The notes beneath the pieces are model-generated. The model searched no databases and was not told the origin of the DNA. It saw only the letters and a program-made list of their open reading frames with translations. 64,000 nt of DNA from assembly GCA_016222945.1 (NCBI GenBank), contig JACRPY010000003.1, forward strand, positions 191,707-255,706, given 5' to 3'. Below, piece after piece: positions 41,807-50,831 of the stretch (the stretch's first letter is position 1; each line of letters opens with the position of its first letter). This stretch comes from Methanobacterium sp. (GTDB lineage Archaea; Methanobacteriota; Methanobacteria; Methanobacteriales; Methanobacteriaceae). A program made the translations under genes and the position numbers.

Positions 41807-42595
41807 ATGAAAAATAATAAATTAATTTCAATAATATTAATGATGTTTGTAATTTTTTCTGCATTAGGAATTGTATTCGCTGCTGGAGGAGGGGGCGGAG
41901 GCTCAGGTGACACTCCTAACGCCAGTATAAGTGTGGTTTTTGATAAAGAAACTGTAAACATCGGCGATAATGTCATTTTAAAAGTAACCATAACCAATGG
42001 AGGACCATACAATCTTACAAAAGTATTAGTAAAAGCAAAATTACCTGATGGATTAACATATCAAGAACATTACACTGGATTAGACCGGAATATTTACGAT
42101 CCAAGCACCGGAATATGGGATGTAGGCAATATGACCTACGGAAAGAAAGGCTCACAAAAGACCATTAATATAGTTGCAAAGGTATCTTCTTCACTTGCAG
42201 GTAAAACTATTACAGCTGATACAGTATATACTCAAATTTATTATAATAACACCCTTAAAATTGTTCAACTTACATCACTGCCATCCAGCGTATCTACTAG
42301 TTTAAAAGTAAATAACACCAGCACTACCACTGATAATAATGGTAATACTGCACCAACCAGTCAAAATACTGCTAAAAAAACTGCTATTGCTAAAGCTATT
42401 AAAAATACAACGTCAAAAAATGGAATTGATAATCCTCAAAATCTAAATCCACCCACACTGGGAAATGCTTACGAAGTTAACAATGTAACAGCTCCCATTT
42501 CATCAAATACTCCCCAAACAGTATACGCTATTTTAGGCGGTTTGGCAATAGCAATTATGATTGGAATTGGCTATTTCAAAGGGATAATAGGTTAA
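41807..42595 (+). CDS. Surface protein with DUF11-type domain
   Basis: A 262-residue exported protein: signal peptide (MKNNKLISIILMMFVIF), a Gly-rich start to the mature chain (AAGGGGGGSG), a DUF11/CARDB-like beta sandwich (about 45-160: VNIGDNVILKVTITNGGPYNLTKVLV-type), a Thr/Asn-rich linker and a C-terminal anchor (TVYAILGGLAIAIMIGIGYF). It is probably wall-exposed. It leads an operon with MotA/ExbB and DUF2149 genes, suggesting a partner of an energised membrane complex. ATG 41807 follows GGAGG; the ATG at 41789 lacks a site. Confidence 0.82.
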   Translation: MKNNKLISIILMMFVIFSALGIVFAAGGGGGGSGDTPNASISVVFDKETVNIGDNVILKVTITNGGPYNLTKVLVKAKLPDGLTYQEHYTGLDRNIYDPSTGIWDVGNMTYGKKGSQKTINIVAKVSSSLAGKTITADTVYTQIYYNNTLKIVQLTSLPSSVSTSLKVNNTSTTTDNNGNTAPTSQNTAKKTAIAKAIKNTTSKNGIDNPQNLNPPTLGNAYEVNNVTAPISSNTPQTVYAILGGLAIAIMIGIGYFKGIIG

Positions 42596-42628
42596 ATTTC
42601 CCTTATTTCATATTTTAACGGTGCTTCA

Positions 42629-43270
42629 ATGACAACAGAAATATTTAATGGAATGCTCAGTAACACGACCCATGCCATTTCTCAGGGGCTTTTAATACCT
42701 GTAATGATAATTCTTGCCATATTTTTTGTATACGCCCTAATTAACCTGGGAATTATTATAGCAGAATATTACAAACGAAGAAAAACTGAATTTGATTTTA
42801 AATACTTCATAAATCATATTTTATCATTTAAAGATCAAAAAAATCCTGATAAATTAATTAAAGTGATTGAAACTGTTGAAATCCCTCAAAGTCATAAAAG
42901 CATACTTATAACTCTTGTAAACAGTTCAAATTTAAGTAGAGAATACAGAGAGTCACTTGCCCTTAAAATGGTTGAAGATGAAGGCATTAAAGCTGCTAAA
43001 AGATTAGAAAAAACGGATATAATCGCCAAGATTTCTCCTGCAGTGGGCCTTATGGGAACATTGATACCGCTGGGGCCTGGACTCACAGCTTTAGGAGCAG
43101 GAAATATTCAAGACCTTGCAGATCATCTTATAATTGCTTTTGATGCCGCTATATTGGGTATGGCTGCTGCAGCAATTGCATTCAGCATATCAAAAATCAG
43201 GCGAAGATGGTACGAGGAAGATATTTCAAATCTGGAAACAATGGTAGACACACTTCTGGAGATTTTATAA
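42629..43270 (+). CDS. MotA/TolQ/ExbB-family proton channel protein
   Basis: A 213-residue membrane protein with an N-terminal transmembrane segment (about 20-45), a cytoplasmic loop, and a pair of C-terminal segments with the family core AKISPAVGLMGTLIPLGPGLTALG and LIIAFDAAILGMAAAAIAFSI. In bacteria such proteins conduct protons to energise outer-membrane transport or motility. Its stop overlaps the start of the DUF2149 gene by one base (TAATG), so the two are tightly coupled. Confidence 0.88.
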   Translation: MTTEIFNGMLSNTTHAISQGLLIPVMIILAIFFVYALINLGIIIAEYYKRRKTEFDFKYFINHILSFKDQKNPDKLIKVIETVEIPQSHKSILITLVNSSNLSREYRESLALKMVEDEGIKAAKRLEKTDIIAKISPAVGLMGTLIPLGPGLTALGAGNIQDLADHLIIAFDAAILGMAAAAIAFSISKIRRRWYEEDISNLETMVDTLLEIL

Positions 43271-43626
43271 TGCTAAAAAAAAGAATGCTGAAGAGGAGAA
43301 AAGAACTATTATCTACCGATGAAGAGATAGATCCCATGGTCTATGCCGTTAATATGGTTGATTGTATGCTTGTACTTGCAGTTGGGTTCCTCATATTTAC
43401 TATAATGTCCATGAACATGCAAAGCATTATGTTTAATGACATGTCTCCACAGGAAAAACAAGATTTGATAAAAACTGTTAAGCAGACCATTGAGCTTAAA
43501 ATGGGATCCCAGTTAAATGGAACTCCTCAATTACAAAATTCATCTGGATCAAACAATGGTTATACACAAATGGGAACCGTTTATAAAGACCCTAAAACGG
43601 GGAAAATGATAATGGTTCCAGGATAA
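43270..43626 (+). CDS. DUF2149 protein, ExbD-like partner
   Basis: A 118-residue protein with a basic N-terminus (KKRMLKRRKELL), one transmembrane segment (VDCMLVLAVGFLIFTIM, about 29-46) and an extracellular tail rich in Asn/Gln. The topology, with a polar Asp at the start of the membrane segment, mirrors ExbD/TolR stators, and the gene is coupled to an ExbB-type gene. DUF2149 members occur in methanogens with MotA/ExbB genes. The partner role is inferred. Confidence 0.82.
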   Translation: MLKKRMLKRRKELLSTDEEIDPMVYAVNMVDCMLVLAVGFLIFTIMSMNMQSIMFNDMSPQEKQDLIKTVKQTIELKMGSQLNGTPQLQNSSGSNNGYTQMGTVYKDPKTGKMIMVPG

Positions 43627-43686
43627 AAAAACAATCAGGAGTTTAATTGATTTTTTAAACTTATTAAAGGTTAAAGGAGAATTTAA

Positions 43687-44388
43687 ATGATTTATTTATG
43701 TGTTGATGACACAGATAACCTAAAATCAAGGGGCACAGGAAGACTTGCCCGTGCAATTGCAGCAAAACTGTCAAAAAAATATTCTGTATTTGGAGTTACA
43801 CGACATCAACTTTATGTGCATCTAGATATCCCGTTCACGTCCCATAATAGCTGTGCTGTAATCCATATTGATACTGACATAAAAGAGTGCACAGATGAAA
43901 TTTTTGAGATTGCAAAAAAAGAGATATATGATGATTTTATTGAAGGAAGCGATCCTGGTCTTTCAGTAGCACATGAAAGCCAGATTTTACCATCACTTGT
44001 TGCATATGGTAAAGATGCCAAAGATACAGTTTTAACACAGGAAAACGCAAGAACTCTTGCAAAAAATCTTAATATTCGTCTTGAAGGTCTTGGAGGAACA
44101 GAAGATGGAGTTATAGGTTCCATGGCAGGACTTGGATTGGCATTTACTGGAAATGATGGCAGATATTTGCAAATAGGTCACATTAGAGAATTATTAGGCC
44201 CTCAGCCTGTTGAAAAATTGATGGCTGCAGGTATTGATGCTATATTCACACTTGATGGTCAACTCGTCACTGCAGGTATGATATTTAACGATGCAAATAA
44301 ATCTGTGAAACCATGTCCCCTAAATGGTAAATCCATACTCTTTGTAGATAATAATGATGGAATAATTAGTGCAGTTAAAAGAAATTAA
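43687..44388 (+). CDS. TiaS-like/DUF1743-related protein
   Basis: A 233-residue protein beginning MIYLCVDDTDNLKSRGTG, the DDTD signature of the tRNA(Ile2) agmatidine synthetase family, continuing with VTRHQLYVHLDIPFTSHNSCAVIHID and GLGGTEDGVIGSMAGLGLA. It is about half the length of full TiaS and lacks the C-terminal OB-fold and zinc-ribbon parts, so it is a short paralogue of unknown substrate. GGAGAA precedes the ATG. It is convergent with fwdB. Confidence 0.75.
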   Translation: MIYLCVDDTDNLKSRGTGRLARAIAAKLSKKYSVFGVTRHQLYVHLDIPFTSHNSCAVIHIDTDIKECTDEIFEIAKKEIYDDFIEGSDPGLSVAHESQILPSLVAYGKDAKDTVLTQENARTLAKNLNIRLEGLGGTEDGVIGSMAGLGLAFTGNDGRYLQIGHIRELLGPQPVEKLMAAGIDAIFTLDGQLVTAGMIFNDANKSVKPCPLNGKSILFVDNNDGIISAVKRN

Positions 44389-44434
44389 ATCTTAAAATGA
44401 ATACTAAATGATGTATTTAAAAAAAATAGGAAGA

Positions 44435-44458
44435 TTTTAAGCCGTTAATGGCTTAAAA
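44435..44458. terminator. Bidirectional terminator hairpin
   Basis: A perfect 9-bp stem TTTTAAGCC-gttaat-GGCTTAAAA lies between the convergent ends of the TiaS-like gene and fwdB; A and T flanks suit termination on both strands. Confidence 0.75.
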
Positions 44459-44473
44459 ACTTATTTTAAATAT

Positions 44474-45778
44474 TTATTTTGCCTGAGATGCTTTAATTTC
44501 TTGAACTCTGTCCCTGAGCTTTTCAAGGATTTGCTTATCTGATAGAAGATCCGATTCTACGACTTTTCTCATTCGTATAGGTACACCTTCCATCCTATAT
44601 GCACTTCCTTCTGCTTCCATACCCACAATTGCTGGTGGAATTATAATATCTGCCATTTCAGTGGTTGGAGTTCGGTGAGGCTCAATAGCAATAACAGGAA
44701 TCTCTGCCATTCGCTCTAATGCTTTTTGTGGGAAGTGAGCACCAGGATCAGATGCAATTACCATCATTGAGTCTGCTTCTTTGTTTTGAAGTAAATCATT
44801 CGCCCCAGTTTCACCAGGATTGTATCTTGGTTCTCCTGTTGCAAAATCAACACAGTATGGGAATCCACTTTCCCATGTACATACCTGGTTGAATCCAGTT
44901 ACGTTATAGTGGCCCCTCATTGGAATAAGAGTCCATTTAGAAGCGTCATTTAACTCCTGAACCAGACATATTGCAGTGTCAATGTTCCTGTGTTTTCCTC
45001 GGCTGTGAGTTATACCCATTCCAAAGAAGAGAATACCGAATTGAGCGTTTTTAAGTGCTTCAGCTACTTCATATATTTCTTCTCTTGGAATACCTGCAAC
45101 TTCATCATATAAAATCTCTTTACCGTGTACAACTGCCCTTATAGCATCAAGAAGTTCGTAATCCTTGTCAAAGTCTACTTGCAGGTGTATATCTGCTAAT
45201 TTAGATGAATCTGATTTTCTTGGATCTACAACTACAAGTGTTCTGTCAGCTCTTCCTCTTTCCCTGAAGAAACCTCTTGAAAAGACGTTTCTTGAAAGGT
45301 GTCTTGGGTGTGCGTGCATTGGGTTACATCCCCAGTATACAACTACATCTGCACGGTTTTTAACTTCACCAAATGTACATATTGGATATCCCACATCTTG
45401 AAGAGCGAGTACTGACGGTCCATGACATACAGACGCTGTGTTATCAATTACAGCCCCTGTTTTTTCAGCAAGGTCTACACCTACTCCCTGAGCTTCACAA
45501 TCTGTACAGCTCCATCCATACATTAATGGTCTTTTTGAGTTTGCAAGTACTTGAGCAGCCTTTTCGATTGCTTCATCATAAGTGGTTTCTACAAATTCAT
45601 CGCCCTGTCTTATCATAGGCTTTTTCCATCTCATTGCACCTTCTGTGTGTACAAATTTAGAGTGTCCGATTCTACATGCGTTTATAGTACCTACTATTTC
45701 GTTATTTTCTACCTTACAGATAATATCGTCACATAGGGTTCCACAAAACGGACAAACAACATTTTCTACTAGTTCCAC
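44474..45778 (-). CDS. fwdB: Tungsten formylmethanofuran dehydrogenase subunit B
   Basis: The 434-residue catalytic subunit for CO2 reduction to formate within the Fwd complex, carrying the [4Fe-4S] cluster (CPFCGTLCDDI...C) and the tungsten bis-pterin. The metal-ligand residue in TASVCHGPS is Cys (TGT codon), not selenocysteine. GWSCTDCEAQG, YWGCNPMHAHPRHLSRN and FFGMGITHSRGKHRNID are further landmarks. Last gene of the fwd operon, 26 nt after fwdC. Tungsten is favoured over molybdenum by operon order and adjacent tungstate uptake genes. Confidence 0.95.
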   Translation of the reverse strand: MELVENVVCPFCGTLCDDIICKVENNEIVGTINACRIGHSKFVHTEGAMRWKKPMIRQGDEFVETTYDEAIEKAAQVLANSKRPLMYGWSCTDCEAQGVGVDLAEKTGAVIDNTASVCHGPSVLALQDVGYPICTFGEVKNRADVVVYWGCNPMHAHPRHLSRNVFSRGFFRERGRADRTLVVVDPRKSDSSKLADIHLQVDFDKDYELLDAIRAVVHGKEILYDEVAGIPREEIYEVAEALKNAQFGILFFGMGITHSRGKHRNIDTAICLVQELNDASKWTLIPMRGHYNVTGFNQVCTWESGFPYCVDFATGEPRYNPGETGANDLLQNKEADSMMVIASDPGAHFPQKALERMAEIPVIAIEPHRTPTTEMADIIIPPAIVGMEAEGSAYRMEGVPIRMRKVVESDLLSDKQILEKLRDRVQEIKASQAK

Positions 45779-45804
45779 AACTATTCCTCCTAATATTAGG
45801 TAAA

Positions 45805-46617
45805 TTAAGGCGCTATATGGCCATTTCCTGCAGTTGCTGCGTATATAATTCCGCCTGCACCTTTAGTTGCAAGATCTCCTTTAAATTTAAAGAAGTTACC
45901 TTCTATTACCTCTCCTTCAATATCTACGTCCTTTTCGACTCCAAGGAATTCAAATCCAGGTAAGAATTCACCTATAACTCCTTTAACTACGATGGTACCG
46001 CCCTTCATTTCTCCGCCAGTTCTGGCCTTAACGTTACCTTCTATAATCAAGGTTCCACCGTTCATGTGTACTCCTGGCATGATGTTCACGTTTCCTTTGA
46101 TAACCATTTTTCCACCGAGCATAAATTCGGCTATTTCGTTACCAACATCACCGTAAACTGTGAGTAAACCTCCACTCATTCCTCTCCAGTCACCACGGTA
46201 GGCTGAACCTATGTAATCTCCAGCGTTACCCATTATGGTAAGTTCTCCGCCTTCCATATCTCTTCCAGCCCATGGACCTGCATCTCCTTCAACAGTGATT
46301 TTTCCGCCTTTCATTTCAGCACCAGCATACATGCTAGCATTACCTTTGACGACTATTTCACCAGTGGTCATGCCTTGTCCTATTCTTTTGGTGTTGTAGA
46401 CATCTCCGTCGAAGATGATCTTTATTTCAGATGCATTTTCAGAAGATTCGCCGTCTACATCAAAGAAGTCAGATAAAAGAGCTTTTTTGTTACCAAACCA
46501 GAGTTCTATATTTTTGATTTCATCAATGCTTTTACCTGCTATTGCATCAGGAGTTATTGTATCAGCCTCAATAGGTACTTGTGGCTGTGATTTTGGTGTT
46601 AAAATTATTTCTGCCAT
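45805..46617 (-). CDS. fwdC: Formylmethanofuran dehydrogenase subunit C
   Basis: A 270-residue subunit related to the C-terminal domain of glutamate synthase: a right-handed beta-helix of G-x-x-G-x-x-x-G rungs (GNASMYAGAEMKGGKITVEG; GDAGPWAGRDMEGGELTIMG and onward). It scaffolds FwdA and FwdB in the complex. ATG 46617 is preferred because GGAG lies 8 nt before it; a GTG at 46626 overlapping the fwdA stop is the alternative. Confidence 0.95.
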   Translation of the reverse strand: MAEIILTPKSQPQVPIEADTITPDAIAGKSIDEIKNIELWFGNKKALLSDFFDVDGESSENASEIKIIFDGDVYNTKRIGQGMTTGEIVVKGNASMYAGAEMKGGKITVEGDAGPWAGRDMEGGELTIMGNAGDYIGSAYRGDWRGMSGGLLTVYGDVGNEIAEFMLGGKMVIKGNVNIMPGVHMNGGTLIIEGNVKARTGGEMKGGTIVVKGVIGEFLPGFEFLGVEKDVDIEGEVIEGNFFKFKGDLATKGAGGIIYAATAGNGHIAP

Positions 46618-46622
46618 TTTAA

Positions 46623-48332
46623 TCACTCCTCAATTAATGGAACTGATTTTGGAATGTATTCATCCTGTACTGGGTAGTTCTCAAGGTTTACTGAGTAATA
46701 TTGTTTAAACCATTTATCCACATCAGCTTTTACAGCTTCTTCTGCTTCTGGTTTTCCATGGGTGTTTATCCAGTATGTTCTTCCATAAATGTCAGGGTTT
46801 GTCATTGCTCCATCAACAACTACAATTTCCCCATCTTTAAGCACATAAGATGCATTTCCAAAGGCTTTTTCTATTGCCATGTATTCTGCAGATTGATCCT
46901 GTGTTTCTGGGTTGAAATCATATACTGCAATATCTGCATCTGCACCTGCTCCGAGATGTCCTTTGGTATCACTTAAACCGAGCACTTTAGCAGCTGTTGC
47001 TCTTGTAACTTGAGCTATTTCGTATAATGAGTATTCACGGTCTAATGTGGCCACAGTGGTTTTGGTTTGTGCCCATTTGTGAAGTTCATTTTCAATCATG
47101 TTCATTCTGTACTGGTTACTCATTAACCATGCAATAACTCTTGGATACCTTGTGAATGGCCCTGCATTTGGGCTGTCAGTGGTTAAGCATACTTTACTTG
47201 CATCTTTTGTATGTAAGAAGAGTTCCATTCCAACTCCCCATTGAGCTGCAGGAACTGGTGCTCTGGCTGCATATATAAATGGAACTACTCCTGAACCAGT
47301 TTCCATTTCAACATCGCAGTTAGCCCATTTAAGACCATTTAAAGAGTGTAAATCATACTCCATTGGTCCGTCTGCTGTCATTGTGGTTGTTTCATCTAAT
47401 GTTACTTGACCAACGTCAATTACAATGTGATCGTTTTTGTTTACGTAATCTGCAACTTTAGGTGCTTCCGATACAAAATCTCTCCAGTTTGTTCCTCCGT
47501 AACAGTGGAACTGAACGTGTGTAGCGTATAGAATTTTATCTCTGTTACCATATTTAGGGGTCGGAGTAATGTCTTTAGGTACATCGAAGGATGCAATAGT
47601 TGTTTCGTAGTTTCCAGGGTGTCCAAGGTCGTTACAGTGTAAATGTATTGCGTGTGGAAGTCCGAGCATTTCATTTACTTCTGCTAAGCCTTTTATGATT
47701 TCTGCACCTGTTACATCAAAGTATGGTACTGGGTCGTTGATTCCGTGAACGTTTCCTCCCCATGCCCATGCTTCTGTACCTGCAGGGTTTACAATTTTTA
47801 TTGCGTATCCTTTGGTTACTCTAAGTAACCATGCTGCATAAGCTGCACATTTATCCAGATTGCCTTCTTTTATGTACTTCATTACAAACCAGTTGTTTCC
47901 AAATAGTGGGAAAGCTGCATGGTCAATTATAGGCATGTCATGGAACTCTTCGTGAGTGTGTCTTGCAAGTAATGGAGGCATAGCTGCTTCCATAGCAGTT
48001 GTGTAACCCATCTGAGCATATCTGTAACCGGTCATGAATGTTGATGGAACTGAGAACCCACTTCCAGCTCTTCTACCTCCAAAATTTGTTTCAACGTCTT
48101 TTTTACTGTCTTCTGGACGGTACATCCTTCCAACATTAACTTTTGCACCGGCTATGTGTGTGTGAGGGTCAACTCCTCCAGCCATTACGATTTTTCCAGA
48201 AGCATCTATTACTTCTGCTTTATCACTTACACTGTCCACTACTTGTCCGTCTCTTATACAGATGTCCATCTTGTCTCCATCGATGTTATTTAGTGGATCA
48301 TAAACCATTCCGTTTTTTATTATTTTTTCCAA
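46623..48332 (-). CDS. fwdA: Formylmethanofuran dehydrogenase subunit A
   Basis: A 569-residue amidohydrolase-fold subunit that condenses formate with methanofuran at a dinuclear zinc site. The metal-ligand motif DPHTHIAG, the lysine-containing KGYAIKIVNP, HLHCNDLGHPGN and the aspartate in TTDSPNAGP are visible. Formate made at FwdB travels through an internal tunnel to this site in the known enzyme. Strong GGAGG before the ATG. Middle of the fwd operon. Confidence 0.96.
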   Translation of the reverse strand: MEKIIKNGMVYDPLNNIDGDKMDICIRDGQVVDSVSDKAEVIDASGKIVMAGGVDPHTHIAGAKVNVGRMYRPEDSKKDVETNFGGRRAGSGFSVPSTFMTGYRYAQMGYTTAMEAAMPPLLARHTHEEFHDMPIIDHAAFPLFGNNWFVMKYIKEGNLDKCAAYAAWLLRVTKGYAIKIVNPAGTEAWAWGGNVHGINDPVPYFDVTGAEIIKGLAEVNEMLGLPHAIHLHCNDLGHPGNYETTIASFDVPKDITPTPKYGNRDKILYATHVQFHCYGGTNWRDFVSEAPKVADYVNKNDHIVIDVGQVTLDETTTMTADGPMEYDLHSLNGLKWANCDVEMETGSGVVPFIYAARAPVPAAQWGVGMELFLHTKDASKVCLTTDSPNAGPFTRYPRVIAWLMSNQYRMNMIENELHKWAQTKTTVATLDREYSLYEIAQVTRATAAKVLGLSDTKGHLGAGADADIAVYDFNPETQDQSAEYMAIEKAFGNASYVLKDGEIVVVDGAMTNPDIYGRTYWINTHGKPEAEEAVKADVDKWFKQYYSVNLENYPVQDEYIPKSVPLIEE

Positions 48333-48353
48333 TGAAAATCCTCCTTTGAGGTC

Positions 48354-48746
48354 TTAAATCATCTGCGCTTTTTTATAAACCTTCATTAAAGTAGGCATGT
48401 CTAAAACTTCTTCATCTGTTGGGTTGACATCTACAGGAATGTTTTTAAAACTTGGTGTTGCTGTACAGTCAGTTATAGGCCTTATAACTCTGTTTGCCCA
48501 TGGGCCCATAGGGATGTATAACATTCCATCAGGGAGAGTTTCTTTTGTAGCTACAACTTTAACAATAACATCTCCGTATTCTGAAACAACTTCGATGTTA
48601 TCCCCTGCAGTTACACCTAAATCTTCCATTTGATCTTTGTTCATGTGGCATATTGCTGCAGCGTCAACGTACATTGGAAGGTCTTTACCAGATTCTATGG
48701 CTTGACCTTGCCATACTGTTCTTCCTGTGTTTAATATAAAATTCAT
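48354..48746 (-). CDS. fwdD: Formylmethanofuran dehydrogenase subunit D
   Basis: A 130-residue beta-barrel domain equivalent to the C-terminal molybdopterin-dinucleotide-binding domain of other oxidoreductases (AICHMNKDQMEDLGVTAGDNIEVVSEYG; YIPMGPWANRVI). It covers the pterin of FwdB. ATG 48746 follows GGAGG at 7 nt and overlaps the fwdG stop as ATGA; longer frames are rejected. Confidence 0.95.
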   Translation of the reverse strand: MNFILNTGRTVWQGQAIESGKDLPMYVDAAAICHMNKDQMEDLGVTAGDNIEVVSEYGDVIVKVVATKETLPDGMLYIPMGPWANRVIRPITDCTATPSFKNIPVDVNPTDEEVLDMPTLMKVYKKAQMI

Positions 48747-48991
48747 TCTACAACCTCCAGGGCTATGGCGCCTACTGGGCACGCTTTAACACAAGTTGCA
48801 CATTCTTTGCATTCTTTTGATCTGTTTATTTTTATAGCACCGTCATCTACTAAAATAACTGGCTCAACATCTCCAGATGTTCCTTTTCCTCCAGCAATCT
48901 CTGTACTTTTTGATGCGTTTACAGGACATGCTACAACACAGTTCCCGCATCCGTGACAAAGTTCTCTATGTGCTACAAGTTTAATCGCCAT
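48743..48991 (-). CDS. fwdG: Formylmethanofuran dehydrogenase subunit G, 2[4Fe-4S] ferredoxin
   Basis: An 82-residue ferredoxin subunit with motifs CHGCGNCVVACPVN and CKECATCVKACPVG. It links the FwdB cluster to FwdF in the electron chain. Its start overlaps the fwdF stop by one base and its stop overlaps the fwdD start. Confidence 0.93.
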   Translation of the reverse strand: MAIKLVAHRELCHGCGNCVVACPVNASKSTEIAGGKGTSGDVEPVILVDDGAIKINRSKECKECATCVKACPVGAIALEVVE

Positions 48992-50055
48992 TATTTACCC
49001 TCCGTTAATTTTAATGATTCCACAGCTTTTTGCCATGCTTTGGATTTAGTAGGAGTGTAGTTTACATCAGTCCTTTTAACTGCTATAGCTTCAGTAGGGC
49101 AGGCTTTTTCACATGCTCCGCAGTATATACAGTATTTTTCGTCTTTATGGAGCCTTTCAGCTATTTTACCAGATGCAGATGATGCTGGGAATGATAGCAC
49201 ATTACATGGACATACTTCAATACATGTTTCACATCCCTGGCAGGCATCTTGATTTATGGTTAGTTCACCTTCAAATGGTTTTTGAACTTCAAATACATCT
49301 TTTGGACAGATTTCTTTGCACCATCCACAGTTAACACATAAACCTTCATCTACTACCATGTTTCCTTTAATTTCTGCTTCGGAAATTTCATATTCTCCGT
49401 AAGGACATACTTTACATATGACTTTTATAGCATCTTCAGGACATATTCGCTTGCATATTCCGCAGTATACACAACTATCTTTATCCACAATTATATCAGA
49501 TGCTATTTCTGGACTTGAAGATGTAGGAAGCTGTTCTTCTAAATATATGGCGTCTGCTGGACACATTTCTTCACACATTCCACATGAAATACAAGCATCT
49601 TTATCTACTTCTATTTCACCTGTGACAAGTTCAGATCTGTCAGGTAATTCTCTAATAACGCTTATAGCTCCTTGTGGACATGCTATATCACATGCTCCGC
49701 AATAAACACACTTTTCAAGTTCAGGTGTAATTGATCTGATAAGTTTTGGGTATTCTTCTATTTCTTTAATTGGTTTATCGTCTATTGTGAAATCTATTGC
49801 TTCAACAGGACATCCTACACTACACATACCACAAAGTACGCATTTGTTTTCATTTATGTCGATTTTTGAAGCATCTACTTCATTTCTTACAATTGCACCT
49901 ATTGGACCAAGTTCTATTGCATCCACAGGACATATTTGCTCACATATACCACATCCAATACAAGTATCATTTTCAAAGGAAAGCTTTCTGTCTTCTTCTG
50001 CTTCCCTCTCAATGCAGATATTCTTTTCTTCAGTGGTTTTTTCATTTGATACCAT
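48991..50055 (-). CDS. fwdF: Formylmethanofuran dehydrogenase subunit F, polyferredoxin
   Basis: A 354-residue polyferredoxin with eight [4Fe-4S] motifs, first CIGCGICEQICPVD, last CIYCGACEKACPTE. It forms the long cluster wire that connects Fwd catalytic units to each other and to low-potential donors. GGAGG lies 6 nt before ATG 50055, just at the end of a palindrome array. A paralogue is at 31904-32914. Confidence 0.95.
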   Translation of the reverse strand: MVSNEKTTEEKNICIEREAEEDRKLSFENDTCIGCGICEQICPVDAIELGPIGAIVRNEVDASKIDINENKCVLCGMCSVGCPVEAIDFTIDDKPIKEIEEYPKLIRSITPELEKCVYCGACDIACPQGAISVIRELPDRSELVTGEIEVDKDACISCGMCEEMCPADAIYLEEQLPTSSSPEIASDIIVDKDSCVYCGICKRICPEDAIKVICKVCPYGEYEISEAEIKGNMVVDEGLCVNCGWCKEICPKDVFEVQKPFEGELTINQDACQGCETCIEVCPCNVLSFPASSASGKIAERLHKDEKYCIYCGACEKACPTEAIAVKRTDVNYTPTKSKAWQKAVESLKLTEGK

Positions 50056-50320
50056 TTTCTACCTCCAAAAATTCCTCAAAAATCGTAGATTTTTGGGACA
50101 CAAAACTGAAAGTTTGCAAATCTCTGATTTCCAAAGTTTTGCTTGTTCCAATTTTTGTGGTTCAGAAACCTATCAAAAATCATGGATTTTCGAATGCTTC
50201 GATTTCTTGAACCTCCAAAAATATTATTTTTGGGGTTTCGGAAACTTTTCGTTTACTTCAACATGCAAAAATTTTTAATTTTTGCTGTTCAGAAACCTTC
50301 GGTTTCTTGAACCTCCAAAA
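50056..50320 (-). repeat. Large palindrome array between fwdH and fwdF
   Basis: About 230 nt filled with short interrupted palindromes: GAAACC/GGTTTC (50292-50306, containing the last codons of fwdH), GCAAAAATT/AATTTTTGC (about 50267-50287), CCAAAAAT/ATTTTTGG (about 50215-50233), CAAAAATC/GATTTTTG (about 50079-50099) and others. The block TTTTGGAGGTTCAAGAAA occurs twice on the minus strand, once inside the fwdH 3' end and once in the spacer. The array ends in the fwdF ribosome site. Confidence 0.8.
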
Positions 50321-50756
50321 TTTCTATTGAGTTGGTTGGACACCTTGATTCACATATACGACATCCACAACACCAATTAGGGTCTATCTGTGCTTTGAGG
50401 TCAGTTAAATCTACAGCTTTCATTAAGCATGTATCTACACAAAGCCCACATCCTATACAGCTATCTTTCACTTTAGGGTCAAATTTATGCCCCATTAACG
50501 TTATAATGATTGTCCTTGTCTTTTCTGTGTCTTTTGTTAGTGCATTGGTCATTTTTAAAAAATCTTCAGGACATAGTTTGCTTATAGTTTCAGCGATTTC
50601 AATGGAATCCCATGATATATTTCGGCCGTTAATATAGTGCGATACTGTTGATCTATCCATTCCCAGTGTTTCAGCAATTTCTTTTTGAAGATAACCATCT
50701 TTTCTAAGATTTATTGCTGCTAGGTAATTTAAACCTGAGAGGATATGTTTAGGCAT
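50289..50756 (-). CDS. fwdH: HTH-ferredoxin protein heading the fwd operon (FwdH position)
   Basis: A 155-residue fusion: an N-terminal helix-turn-helix (about 10-55: YLQKEIAETLGMDRSTVSHYINGR) and a C-terminal 2[4Fe-4S] ferredoxin (CIGCGLCVDTCLMK and CCGCRICESRCPTN). It occupies the fwdH position of the Methanothermobacter fwdHFGDACB operon. The HTH suggests that it binds DNA and that its clusters sense redox or iron state, giving feedback on the operon. Two related inverted repeats lie in its promoter. The last codons (VQETEGF) come from the palindrome family. Confidence 0.82.
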   Translation of the reverse strand: MPKHILSGLNYLAAINLRKDGYLQKEIAETLGMDRSTVSHYINGRNISWDSIEIAETISKLCPEDFLKMTNALTKDTEKTRTIIITLMGHKFDPKVKDSCIGCGLCVDTCLMKAVDLTDLKAQIDPNWCCGCRICESRCPTNSIEILEVQETEGF

Positions 50757-50767
50757 GAACTCACCAT

Positions 50768-50782
50768 GTGTATTGATTACAC
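50768..50782 (-). promoter_or_regulatory. fwd promoter inverted repeat, proximal
   Basis: GTGTA-N5-TACAC (perfect 5-bp arms) lies 12 nt upstream of the fwdH start, downstream of a TATA box at about 50791-50806 (minus strand TATATATATAAAG). Binding here would block translation-start-proximal transcription. Confidence 0.6.
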
Positions 50783-50831
50783 GTTTCTTGATCTTTATAT
50801 ATATACATTCTCACTAAAATCAAATAGGAAA

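Noticed and set aside
43687..44388. Full tRNA(Ile2) agmatidine synthetase
   Set aside because: Only the N-terminal half is present (233 residues); the OB-fold and zinc-ribbon regions are missing.
50056..50288. Palindrome array considered as an insertion sequence or attachment site
   Set aside because: No transposase, no target duplication and the same elements occur at several operon junctions.
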